Shown in pieces: positions 24,179 to 36,234 of a DNA stretch of 64,000 nt. Each line of letters starts with the position of its first letter. Position 1 is the stretch's first letter. The position numbers and the translations under genes are program-made. The notes beneath the pieces are model-generated. The model was not told the DNA's origin. It worked only from the letters and a program-made list of their open reading frames with translations, and did not search any database. The DNA is from Saksenaea vasiformis B4078. Lineage: Eukaryota; Mucoromycota; Mucoromycetes; Mucorales; Saksenaeaceae. The stretch is taken from assembly GCA_000697055.1 (NCBI GenBank), contig JNDT01002247.1, forward strand, positions 1 to 64,000. The letters are read 5' to 3'.

Positions 24179-26708
24179 TTAGCGTGATCTTTTCAAGTTG
24201 TAAGGTGCTCTATTATGCAGCACATGCAGGATAGGGTCTCTATCCAGCGTGCGTCTTTTGGAAGGCGGGCGATTTCCATCCAGTCTTGATTGGCGTAATG
24301 TCTGATCAATTAAATGTTCACATGCGTGCTTCATTCCTAGCGCGTCAGATGGCTTTGTCGTAAATGTTTCTGGGTATCGAAGACTACCAATAGATAAGCA
24401 CCGCAAATCACTTTTGTAGCAGCTATTACCTTAGCCACATGTAGAGTATGATGACCTTGTGTGAATTTTCCAGGTCTCGAAGTGCTTTGTCGCTACTGCC
24501 AACGCCTGGTAATGTGACTACATCGGCAAGCAAACAACTTTTTCGCTTGCTAAATGACCTTGCCATATGTTCCAGGGCCGTCATGCACATTTCGCTATCC
24601 GTGTCAGCTGGAGATACAACAAATTGGTACCGATGACGAAATGGCATGTCGATATGCTCTATCGCATCTGCTATTCGCTATGGAGATCATGTCAGATTGT
24701 ACAAAGCATTCTGGCAATTACCTTTTGGTCTTTCACATTAGACAAAAAAAACGTTTTTCCCACAGCTGCAAACTCCTCAAACTTATCCTATACAATATTT
24801 AAGTAGCAAGTAGAAGCGATTTCAACCCACCAAAAGCGTCGAATAAGAAAGTCCTTGTAGTTGCTGTGAAAATGCTTCGAGGACACGCAGGGGTGGATGG
24901 AGCCCCGCCAACTACGCAGGGAGATCAGTGTCAATGCGTTCATGCATAATTACGTCTACCTCCAAATACTGTATAGGTGCCTGCATGGACTGCTTTACAT
25001 AGTTCAAATCTTGCTCGGACATCCTAACAATAGCGTTAACTTCGCTTTATACTGTTTGGTTGACGTACGTTGTGACTATGCCAGATTCATACGCGGTTCC
25101 AAAGCGACCTGAACGTCCGGCAATTTGCTTAATTTGTGAGGTGGACAGATAGGCATGGTAGTTCCCGTTGTACTTTTGCACGGAAGAAAATATCATCCGC
25201 TTAACGCTCCTATACACCCCATCAGTAACCCATTTAATCGCGTTTTGTTACGCACAAGTTCAAACCCATGCCGATAGCATCTGATGCGACTAGAACATCC
25301 AAGGAACCATCAGGATCATTAAACGATTTGACTTGCAGTGCTCTGGTCTCTAAATTATCAGTACTATCTCTGTAAGAAAATTTATTACCAGGGGGAAGTG
25401 CACCATAAACAACAGCACAGCGTAATCCTGTTGTGTTCTCAATACGTTGTTTCATATCAAATATCATAGGTCGGGAAAATGCAACAACGCAATCACCCTT
25501 CTCAATCTTGCGCAAATCCTTATCTAGCGACTGGTTGGAGATTTCGAGTGGCGTCAATCGATCGTACTGATGAACGATCACTTCTTCTCCAAGCGCTTTC
25601 CCCAAATTCGTGATTAAAGGAACTGCTGAAGCTTCTCCACACAGGTGAATCTCTTTGGCTCTTAGACCGAGAAACGCCTGAGTCCAAGCCCAACCTCTCT
25701 GTGGATCTCCAATCATCTGAATCTCATCAATCACAGCCACTTCCAAAGGTCTTTCGAGATCTGCCATCTCTACCGTAGAACTCGTGAGTCGCGCATCCTC
25801 TGCTACATTTCTTTTCTCTTCGCCAGTCAACAGATTGCAAGGAATCCCTTCTGCATTCATCTTTTCAAAAATCTCATGCGCTAACAACCGTAAAGGACCG
25901 CAGTATAATCCCGACTCTGCATCCTTCAGACGCTGTAACGCTTTGTGCGTCTTCCCACTATTCGTAGGACCTACGTGAAGGTAGATCGTCCTTTCGCCTT
26001 GTCTCAGCATCCATTCGGCTTTCCTTTCCAGAAATTTACCTTTGCATACGTCGGGCATGTGGAAACCATTCGTTCGGCGCCCTTAGATCGCTTAGCTTTC
26101 TTAGCATGTCTAGTTTTTCCTGTGTAGTTTCTGGTAGGAAAGGCTTCGCATAACCGTAAAACGCGGTAAGTAATACTCTGTCCGCCGCAGCTATCTCGTC
26201 ATCAATAAAGAACGAACTATAGGTAATCGATTAAAAAAGAAAAAAGAATCCTTACCTATGTTTCCGTTGTCATTGTAGGTTGCCAGTATTTCTTGTACGT
26301 TGCATTGGTGTACCTGCCCTGCAAGCACAGCTTTACTAAATTGTTCGGCAAGATCTGTAAACATTTTGCCAGAAATGCCTATGTCGGTCGCTTTTCGTCG
26401 CATGGCTGCATTTTTTCCAAAAAACTTGAGCCGCGTATGGAAGGCTGATTTTTTCTTCCAGTTATTATCTATCAAACGGTTTCATAGGAACACTTACTGG
26501 ACTCTGCCCATTCCTGTGCTTTCCTGGAATGTAATAAAGCCTGTAGATCGGCACGATCTTGAAACATCCGGCGACCGCCCGAATCCTCCGGTCCCTCCTG
26601 GCGACGCAATTGCCGATGCGAGAAAAAGCGAACATAAGTTGTGCCTCGGCTGATGCTCCGCATCACCCATGGTATTCGCCGTACACCAAGGTTGTCAACA
26701 CGCAACAT
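24179..26708 (-). CDS. SUV3: Mitochondrial ATP-dependent RNA helicase SUV3
   Basis: Ten exons (26498-26708, 26256-26444, 26040-26190, 25256-25990, 25069-25209, 24960-25023, 24831-24911, 24722-24787, 24430-24677, 24179-24383) give 696 aa in frame. The N-terminus is Arg-rich and lacks acidic residues at first (RSISRGTTYVRFF), as in a mitochondrial presequence. Then come DLRAPNEWFPHARRMQR, Walker A GPTNSGKT (about 191-198), LLTGEEKR, DEIQ (about 272-275), SDAIGMGLNL and QIAGRSGRFG, in SUV3 order. SUV3 unwinds RNA for the mitochondrial degradosome. A 49-nt intron just before Walker A keeps an open frame of its own, so an unspliced reading gives a false start. The acceptor of exon 3 is the least certain. 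Confidence 0.93.
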
Positions 26709-29700
26709 GTTTTACGACGGCACGTCACAATCATTGCCGCCTTTTTCTTGCGGTGTCGGATCAAAACGAATTAACTTTTTTTTTTTTGTCACGAAACTTC
26801 ATAATCGATGGCATGCCATGCAGGCTTACTGAAATGAGAAGGTCGGCGTACAAGGTTTTGCCACACACGACGCCATTGCTGTGTGATTTTTAGTCAATAA
26901 GCAGTAACTTGCTATCTATCACACACATCCCCCCGTTTGCCATTCGATGCACCTATATGGTCCATAAACCATTAATCTTTCCGCATCGATATCGGTAAAG
27001 TGCGCGTACTTCTTATAGGACGTAACGCATTGTATAAGCAACTCGGTGCTGGTGTCAGTAACGCTTAGCTTTCATATCTTGCTTACTCGCTTTGTCGACC
27101 TTTCATATTGCGTTTCCAGCATAGGTTTGAATGTTCGTCGTATCATTCGTCACATCTGCAGGAATGTCCTCAATGCAAATCCCTCAGATGCCTGACAGCT
27201 TGAAGGGAAGGAACTGTGGAATGGCTTTAGGCTGTGGATGTAGGAAAACATAAATATTGTCATGCGAAGAATAGGATACGTAGTATACAATGCGACTACG
27301 CGGTAAGAATAGTAAACGTCTAAAGCTTCTCAATGTTATGCTTATGCAGCGGCAACCAGGTCTCACATCCTGGTCTGTAATCTGAATGTGGACTCACTTC
27401 AAGCACCAGAAATAGGAATAACACAATTATGCGTTGTTGAAATCGCTCCAAATTGTTTGCCACAAGGCTCTGGAGGTTGGTTAGTTGCGCAATGGTAGGA
27501 GAAGCCGCCAAAAGCATTATGAGTCCGCTGAGATCAGTGGAAATAACATGTATAGAAGCATGGTTTGCCTTTCAGAAAAACACCAATGATTGACCTCTCG
27601 GGCAAAAGACTGCTTGGTTGAATTGGTCCCTGTTTAACGCGGCACTTGAACTACAAGACGCGCTTTGTCCTAGTCAGGTCTAAAAAAAGAAAACTAGTCG
27701 CCTACCCTTCGATGCTTCACAAACATTCAGGAAAATTCGGATCTTATTTCAACTAATAAAAAAGAAAATTATAACACAATCAGAGCCTGCGTTACCCGAA
27801 ATAATACTACCAGGCTGCGGCGTTATAGGAGCAAAATCATATCTTAATTAGCGAATGTTCCATTTCGGGAGAATTACTCGCTACAAACGCTTTACGGAGA
27901 TATTACTGCCAATTCGCTATTTTCGTCAGTAGGGTTCCATTTTCGGATCAAAGGGATATTCCCCTGTGTCAAGAATGCTGTTGTTGGAAATATAATTAAC
28001 GACATGTACCACTTTACCAGATGCAATGGACGCAGTCTAGTAATGTAAACAAGTGTAACTGGCTTTGTATAATACTACTTATGGTGTAGGAAAAGCTCGT
28101 TTTAGTCAAGTTCTCTCAGGCCGGAATGAACCCAATGGTTTCTATCAACGGATTGACAGTTCTTGAAGATCACTCCGAATCAACGTGCTTGTCCTACGTT
28201 CGGCTTGGACGGATCTTAAAACACGTAGATCGAGTAACGCGATCGCTTACCAACTATTGACAACGTCAGTTTGAAAGACTATTTGTATACTACGATTAGA
28301 TATTGAGCTATCTTTGGATATATATCTCTGTATACTAAATAGGTAACGACAGATTCTTTATTCTAGCTCATCTGCATGATATTCAAGTTAAATGCAGAAG
28401 AAACTATGCAGAAATTATCATTGTTCTGATAAAGGATCCTGTACCTTGTGTCTAAGATATCTCTATTCACGGCATTTTATCTATTTTGGGCCAAAGATGG
28501 ATGAGCTAAGTGCGCGTTCAGTAGATTTTAAAATAAACAGTGTCTAGCAAATGTAAGCGTCTCGGAAGGGCTAATTTCGGATGTATTCTGTCGACCAGCT
28601 ATGTCCACTAATTTTAGGAAATTGCGTGATTGGTTTTTAACTTTTTACAGACTGAATTCTATTTTTTGTATAAGCGCGGATGGTTTTCATGGAACCTTCC
28701 CAGTGTGGAGCCCATGAAATTAGTCGGATGCGTTAATAAGATCAACAAACACTTGTCCAAGCTACAGCTTTAGAAGAGTTCTACAGTACTAAACTATTCG
28801 CTAATGACATTTAACAGAACAAAAGACCATTCTCCAACGTGCTCACCTCCTTCTTTCGTCAGTACCGTAAAATTCAGAAATGTGGTGAAGATCTTCCACA
28901 TAATTGCACGTTGGGCTCCATCTGGTGCACGTGACCCTAAAAATAAGTAATGCTAAATTAGCTGTTCTGTACCTTTTGATCAATTTCGTGCCTCGTTTCC
29001 AATAAGCTATGTAGCTGACTTTCTCGTGTGCGTTTCAAATATGAGTAGGATCTATTTTCAACGCATAAAAATAGATTTCTGTAAATGACGGCATCAAGTA
29101 CTCATTGACTAGATCAAGCTACCAACGAAAAGAATGCAGCCTTGTCAGGATCTATCCGAGCGACATTAGGTATTATAACAGATTGTTGTTTATTTTGGCG
29201 TGCTTTGTGAACGGTTCATCCCCTTTATACCAATCTTATTTAGTCGAAAAGAAAAGCAGCGAAAGAAATGGTCCAGGAAAAAGGCTGACTTACTGTGTTG
29301 AGTCACACGGATGGCACTAGGACGTTTCCAGCATCATTTGGGCGAAGGTTGGGAAAAATCGGGTCGATAACAATAAAGTACTGAAAAAGAAAAATTCTCG
29401 TGCCTCGACGAGGCAAGACACTACAGGAAGTAACCAATAACTTTCCTACATAGAAGATGGAGATACCTAACTATCCGTAAGTCAGTGGATATAATATCGC
29501 TGGGTGCAGTGACCTGAGAACAAGGTAGTGAAAGTACAAGGTGTCCTCGGACGCTCTATGACCGAGAAGGTCCTAGAAGTAGGCACTTTTGCTTCTTGTC
29601 TTCTCTCTTTCTAGTGGAACAAACGCGATGCCGCATTGTCCGAAAAACTTCTTATGAATGGAAAGTGACACAGCTGTTGACTGGTACCCATTTGATAAGC

Positions 29701-31360
29701 ACGTGTATCAATGTAACTTTCAAGCAGTTGGAAACTGTCTGATAGATATTCTTCCTTAGAAATAAATGACACTTTTCATTGTGAACTGGGAGGAAGTTTT
29801 AGTCCAAAGGCTAAAATAATATCATATGCTGATACCCAGGACAGAGTAGATCTGACCTCGAAACTTTCACGCCAAGAGAGCTTTGGAAGCACAAATCCCT
29901 GAGCGGGAAACCATAGACGATATCCGTAACAGTTAAATCTTCTAAAGATAGGCTACTAAGTGTAAGTCTGACGTTCAAATTTTATCTCCCTTATTGAGCG
30001 TAAACAACTCAAGCAGCCGACATTGGAAATAATACCTCACCAAGTGTTGTTATAGTACTGCAAAGGAAAACACTCTGAAATTATTGTTATAAACTTTTCA
30101 TTCTGTGAGATGAATCAAATGAGACCACCACTGCCTTTTGAAAATAAAGGATATGGTACATGGCTAAATACATGCTATCGTTTGTGTTTCAAGTCCATGC
30201 AAACTTCAGCGCAATGCCCGTTTAAAGAGTGTCTCTCCTCGAGAGGTGATGCCGAATTTCATAGAAGCCTGGAGTACGATTTATATAGGGCATTGGCAAA
30301 CAGTAGCAGCACTATTTCCGAGAGCGGTATACGTAGTCATCTGCTCTACGTACCCGCTTCAATAGTTTTACCGGAGCTAACTGAAACATACACTCAGAGC
30401 TTCGTGGTCCCATCATCTTTAAGTCTACTGCATTCATTGAGTGTGATTTTATCCTTCTAGAACTCTGTTACTGCATAGTGACATCAGTCTTCAGCTTTTG
30501 ATGCAGAGGCTCAGGTAGGCACTAGCTTTGGAAGTGTTTTGACACTTCATCCATGCTTGCTATTCTGCCAATCACTGAAATCCGGGAACTGTAAATCGGA
30601 TTCTATTTCAGCTGCGTCCGCGCCTATGCATTCTTCCGTAAACTGTATAGCCATCGTGACAGCGCGTCACTTTAACGGGGTCTGTCTCTGTTACAGCTAA
30701 AAGGAGGTACACTTGGTTTCATTTCCCAATAAAGTAGGTACTAGTGATTGAAACAAGTTACACGTCTCTTTGTAATTGTGTTAAAAACCGGGCACAGTGC
30801 ATGTGTCAATTGCGCCGAGCCTGCTGGAACAAATTTGGAGTCACGTATCACAACGGCTGAGGATTTCTGGGACTTTTTTTTTGGCTGCTCAGCAAAGATA
30901 ATCTCACTTGTCAAGTACTGTAGACGCGTACAAACCACGTTGGGAAGCAACAACAAGAAATCGATTACACAATAGATATTGTTACTATATCAAGCTTAAA
31001 GAGTTAGTTAGTCCGGTACCTGGAATAGTACATTTGTCATCTTATTGTCCAGAATAGATAGGATGATGCACTCCTTTCCAATATCCGACTGTTCTATTTA
31101 TTTATTTTTTTTCTTTTTTTTTCTGAATCTGTATTCCGTCCGTCAGTATCAGTAGCAGCGTGATGGGATCTTTTTTTCCGTCTTTTTTCCAGTTTTTGGT
31201 GATTTAAAAAAAGAAATGCAGAAGGAGTGTAAAAATAGGAATTGTCAAATCACAGTGATTTGCTATGTACGGCTTGACTTGAAAAAGTGACACAATTAAG
31301 TCTGTGTCCTTCGGGTAGACCTACTTTCGGATAGTGAATTATCAGGAACAGGGTAACTTG
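26709..31360. other. 4.6-kb gene-poor stretch, probably with decayed coding DNA
   Basis: No complete gene could be built. On the minus strand, 28.86-28.95 kb contains a well-bounded open segment (tttttag before it, gtgagcac after it) reading SRAPDGAQRAIMWKIFTTFLNF. About 28.66-28.76 kb reads VFVDLINASD-stop-FHGLHTGKVP, which looks like a broken gene. At 27184-27560 (minus) two frames ending in YVFLHPQPKAIPQFLP could be an unidentified short gene. The plus ORF at 30110-30460 has no recognised motif. Confidence 0.4.
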
Positions 31361-31370
31361 TATAAATAAC
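31361..31370 (+). promoter_or_regulatory. TATA box of the chitin deacetylase gene
   Basis: tataaataac lies 64-73 nt upstream of the ATG at 31434, followed by a pyrimidine-rich leader (cttcatttcttttatttcg), a common fungal core promoter arrangement. Confidence 0.55.
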
Positions 31371-31433
31371 GCAAGGTTTTCGTGTTGACAGTTAACTTCC
31401 ATTCGTCTCACTTCATTTCTTTTATTTCGAACA

Positions 31434-32479
31434 ATGCGTACCGATTTGATCATCACCTTGACCGCCGCCTTGGCTTCCGCTGTGTCCGCTCTTCCAATGA
31501 GCAAGCGCGCTCCTACACCCGTCGTCGATAAGTGTACCCAGCCTGGTACATTTGCCTTGACGTTTGATGATGGTCCCTTCGAGTACACCTGGGACCTCGC
31601 CAAGTCCTTGAATGCCCAGGGAATCAACGCCACGTTTTTCATGAATGGAAACAACTTCATGTAAGCCTTTACTGCGAGAAACAAACGGTCACGTTACTGA
31701 CGCGGATTCTGCTGTCTTTTTTCTAGCGACGTCGAGAATTCAAGTGCTCAAACCTCGGACGGCCAAAAATCTTATCTAGAGGTCATCAAATATGTCCATG
31801 ACCTTGGTCACCAGATCGCCAGTCATACCTATCAGCATAAGAACATCAACGGTCTTCCTAAGGCCGATATCGAGTACCAGATGAACCAGGAATCTGACCT
31901 GATCTTCAAAGCCATTGGAAAGAGGTAAAGAACCAAAAAAAAACACGGGGTTAAATTCACATTATTTACCTTTACTTTTATGAAATAGACCTGCCTGTAA
32001 GCCGTTAATGACTGTGCCTGTCGTGAATAAAGTAACTTAATGTCTGCTAATAGATATGCGTCCTCCCGAGGGAGCCTATGACGACCAAGCATTGGCTGTT
32101 TTGGGCGAATTGGGATACAAGTAAGAAAGTCTGTGTGTTTGCGGGATTTTTAACTCATGCGATGTGACTAGGGCTGTTGTCCTATGGGACATTGACAGCA
32201 ACGATTGGCGCAAGCTTGGCATGGAACATGAGCAGAAGGAAATCACTTCTGTTCTAGGATCCGAGACTGGCAATCCTACCGGTGGTCACATCTCGCTTAT
32301 GCATGATGTAAGTAACACCTTTTCTTCTTTTTTCTTTTTCATACATCTAACCCTAACGACAGGTTTGGGAGCATACTGCTAAGGAACTTACTCCATGGGC
32401 CGTCGATTACATCAAGTCCAAGGGCTACAAGTTCCAGACCGTGGCTGAATGCTTGGGCACAAACGACCCCTATCTGTAA
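31434..32479 (+). CDS. Secreted chitin/polysaccharide deacetylase (carbohydrate esterase family 4)
   Basis: Six exons: 31434-31660, 31727-31924, 31989-31996 (only 8 nt), 32054-32120, 32172-32307 and 32363-32479. They give 250 aa. Residues 1 to about 20 are a signal peptide (LIITLTAALASAVSALP), followed by a dibasic site (SKR). The CE4 motifs are all present: TFDDGP (43-48), SHTYQH with metal-binding His 108 and 112, RPPEGAYDD, WDIDSNDW and GGHISLMHD. The enzyme removes acetyl groups from chitin or a similar polymer outside the cell, and Mucorales use many such enzymes to make wall chitosan. The 8-nt exon supplies Arg-Pro-Ala and the first base of Tyr just before motif 3. Without it the frame breaks. 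No carbohydrate-binding module or GPI signal is visible. Confidence 0.93.
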
Positions 32480-35052
32480 ACAATTAGAAGGAGCAGCAAA
32501 ATAGCCACAATGTATCACTATATCGTCATTTTGTACCCTGTTATCCCGAAATAGAATCTTCCTTCAAATATTCAAACTAGCATGGTCGGATTTTTATGCT
32601 TAGTCGCAGTTTTCTGCATTGACTAAACCAAATCTCAGATACAGGGGGGGTTCTCCGTTTGACTTGCTTAAGTCTTTGTCGTACCAATGTTTGTTCACGC
32701 AATGCAATCTTTCTACCGTTCAAAGAAAATCGGTTAGAGCGATATTGCCATTGGCTAGATTAGACTTGCAATGTGTGCTTATCTTTTTTTCCCTGTCAAT
32801 TCTCTATCACGACATCCAATCAATTATACCATGTGTTATTCCAGGAATGAAAAGTCGGTCGAAGAGTAAGGGGAAAAAAAAAGAAAGAAAAAAATAATAG
32901 TAATAGATAAGGTCGTGTCTCTGGCGTAGAGCGTTGGGTGGAGGCACAACGTGTCTATAAAGTTCACGATGAGGGCAACGTTGGACAAGGTAGTTTCAAG
33001 CTTGTTCTTATCTTTGAAAAACCATAACTTGCCCATTGAACAATCGTGACCATTACTTTATGAAATACCGCTTGTCACCAATAGGAATTACCTCCAACGC
33101 ATTCTTTAGCCAGAGCTACACCATAAGATACGTTTCGACGGCATGTGATGTTGAGTATGTGAATTGGAATTCGTCAAGATAAAAGGTGACTCTCTATGTT
33201 GCAGTAGAGGTAACTTTCTGTTCAAATGGTCTGTGCCGTTTTATCTGGACCCTACACAAAGCCCTTGAAAAAAGACTGGCGGAATTTACACACGTTTTCT
33301 CAGACTCGGACTTTAATTCCGAGGGATCGTTCAGCTTTGCAGAAGCGAGTTAGGGTGTCACCAGTAACGCGTTGTGTACCAATATGTGGCGTTCAATATT
33401 TTGAATTTCTTCTTTCACATGGGGTCGATAAATTCTTGTTTGCTTGTGCACTTTAGACGACGACGGATTGGAACCAATCAGTCGAGACTGACCCTTTATT
33501 TTCTAGGTACAGAAAAAGGGAAAAATAGTACGGCTGATCATTTTGAGGAGGATTTTCGTCAGTTTCAAAAAATGCAAGGCAAAAATAACGCTCGAAAAGC
33601 CGATGCAAGGCACAGTAGGTTCTACGTTTAAGAGCGCATAACATTCCAATTCTAAACGTTTGCATCTGCGCAACCCCAGTAACGGTGCTTAGAAAAATTC
33701 CTCATCGTGCGTTCAAATGAAAAAGGAAATGTTTTAAGTTTTTTTTTTTTAACTGTGGACGAGTTGGTTAGTCATTGTGTTCGCCTATCTATTGCCAAAC
33801 ATGTAGGACGGGCTCTCATAGTAAAGTTTCTGCACTATGTTAGAAAAAGAAAAAGAAAAAAAAAAGTCTGATTAACCCTTGCGCAATATACTTGTTGCAT
33901 AACAACCCCTCTCTTTCTCTCTCTCTTCTCACAAGCAAGAAAAAAAATGGAAAGAAAAAGAACCTTCGACGCGATTTTTGTCATAGACCTAAAGATATTT
34001 ACTGTTTCACAAACCCGACCGCCTGAGAAAAAAAAGGAGGGGGGCTCGTTATCAGATGGTTCCTGTTATCAGATTTCGGTGCTTTCTTTTTTTTTTGTTT
34101 TTCTTTTTGCAGCTTTCTATGCGGGACTTTCTCCCACATGCGTGAACATATGAAAGAAGCTGATGAGATGACATGTTCCGCAAAAAAGAAAAAATAACAG
34201 GGATAAAAGCGGACTGAATTGGTGATCGAACAGTCAACAAACGCGCCATTATGCTACCGATATGTTTGACGGGTTGTACGACTGCAGCACAAATGATTGA
34301 AATAATGTTCCACGTCGGCTAAACAAGTGCTGATCGGACGCTCTAATCCAATAATAGATCTGAGAAAAAAAATTTTTTCCATCTGATAAGCGACTCCAAG
34401 AAATTAGCGCGTCATGATTGGGCAGGAAATGGATAGAAAGAAAAACCGCAGCGGCAATAGGCTTGCACGTGTCGAGAAAACCATCGTTGGGGTGACACTG
34501 AGGCTACCGTCCTCTATGAGAAGATCCTTTTTGAGAGCTGAGACTAAACGTCCTTTGTACTCGGTCGGACCTTTGTGTTATTACCCCACTACGAGTTCCC
34601 ATTCCAAAACTATCTCTGGGTTCATGGGTCGTTTCAAAAAGCCATATTTACTTTTTTGTTTTTGTCCTTTCTGCCACAGAGAAAATAGATAGATAGATAG
34701 AAAGAGAAAAGGGGAGATAAAACGAGAGAGAGAGAGGGAGTTTACAAATAAACAAGAAGCATGTACATGATAAGAAGAAGTTTTGTTTTTTTTTAAAAGA
34801 AAAAAAGGCATCATACGTAAGAAATAAATATGTGTGTTCGTGTCATGATGGCGAATGAGATCGCAATAACAAGAAGAAGCGAAGAGGAGGGGGGAGGGAT
34901 TAAGAAACATATAAACAATTTAAAAAAATGATGATGATTGTAAGAAACACGGCAACTTTTTCTATACAGTAAAAAAAAATGAATGAGAGTATGGTTCAGA
35001 GTGAGGGAGATGTGAATGAAAAGCATATGCAACAATGAATGAGAGGGATGGT
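32480..35052. other. Gene-poor stretch, no supported gene
   Basis: Short plus frames at 33226-33456, 33374-33631, 33947-34153 and 34414-34692 lack motifs and splice logic. Long A- or T-tracts occur at 32.87, 33.74, 33.85 and 34.79 kb, and a gata microsatellite at 34685-34705. Confidence 0.45.
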
Positions 35053-35326
35053 CTAATCTATGAAGACTTCAAGTTTTTTGATGTGGTTGGTGTTCATGGT
35101 GATACTGGACAGTGCTCTATGACAACGGATAGTTAGTATGAGTAACCATACCAAAAAGAGGGATTGAACTTACTTGTCATATGCCTTGAAGAACCACATA
35201 CTGCACAGTTAGAACCTGTCGTTTGTGTTGAGACCAAGACTTCTGATGCTTTCTGACACATGGATACGATAGAGAGAAAAGAGAAAAGAAACAAATTTTC
35301 AAATGGAGACGGGAATCGAATGACAT
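35053..35326 (-). CDS. Spliced 49-aa small protein with a hydrophobic segment
   Basis: Three small exons (35268-35326, 35174-35200, 35053-35116) join in frame from ATG to TAG. The first intron (67 nt) has gtatcc and ttctaactgtgcag. The second (57 nt) has gtaagt, an exact tactaac branch site and tcatag. The middle exon is only 27 nt. The product has a short polar head (MSFDSRLHLK), a hydrophobic stretch (ICFFSLFSLSMWFF) that could cross a membrane, and a charged helical tail ending KKLEVFID. I do not recognise it. The splice signals and the kept phase across two introns are the main support. An alternative is a longer gene whose upstream exons I missed, with this as its 3' end. Confidence 0.45.
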
Positions 35327-36234
35327 TCAGAATTTATAACTAGATTTGGGAGCAGCCGTTTTCAGACAAACCGACGAGACTTTTTCTTTTTTGGATCTCT
35401 GTGTAGTGACAATCAGTCGTACCAAGCTTATCTAACAAAATCATTTTTTTTTCTCTCTTACTTTTCTCCACGTAATATCTCCCTAATAATCAAGGAACAG
35501 AAGGCCTATTCATCTCTTTTTTTGCACTTTCTATAAATTGATCTTCCCTTTCTATCTTCTTCCTCTTTCTCTTTCTTCTTTTTATTTTTATTTTTTTACT
35601 TAACGTGTCATAAGGAATTGAGACGCGATGAATGGCTAAGATCGTGTTGACACGTGTCTATCGTGTTCATTTTTTGTAAACTGATCTTTTTCACTGTGTA
35701 AATGATAACTGACAAGGCAACATTTCTTTTTCTCCACGTGTTGGCTTGTCGGAAAATTCCGATGTGATATCGGCTCAGATAGGGTAACACCAACTGGAGA
35801 GAGAGTCCGTCACGCAATTCCCGAAGCGTAGCATTGGATCGCCACACATAAACACAAAAAAAATTACATATACACAACGACAACAACAACATGTGTACAT
35901 AATCAATATCGAACTCCAGACATATTATATATATGTACATATACTTCTGTTCTTCTCTCCCCCCTTGTCCATTTTAACCGTCAATGTATAATTCAATGTA
36001 CGACATTCGATTTTCGACCACAGCGTTTATTACTCCATTGGCGATTCAAGCCGTTATAATCTAGACATAGAACAAAAAATAAACCCTAATTACGTTCTTT
36101 CTCACTTTTTAAGGTTTTATATTTTGTTTTTTTTAAAAAAAAAAGAACATGATCCACTCATTTTTGATATTCGTATGATAGTTAAATGTTTTTGTTTTTG
36201 TTTTTGTTTTTTTTTTTTTTTGAAAGAGGTGTCG
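35327..36234. other. Intergenic, no gene seen
   Basis: CT-rich and T-rich DNA upstream of the small protein (35.43-35.60 kb), a tatatatatg patch near 35930, and A/T homopolymers at 36.12-36.22 kb at the 3' side of the coiled-coil gene. Confidence 0.5.

Noticed and set aside
33755..33830. tRNA-like stretch (gagttggttagtc with later gggctctcatag)
   Set aside because: Resembles an A box, but no cloverleaf, anticodon stem or B box could be formed.
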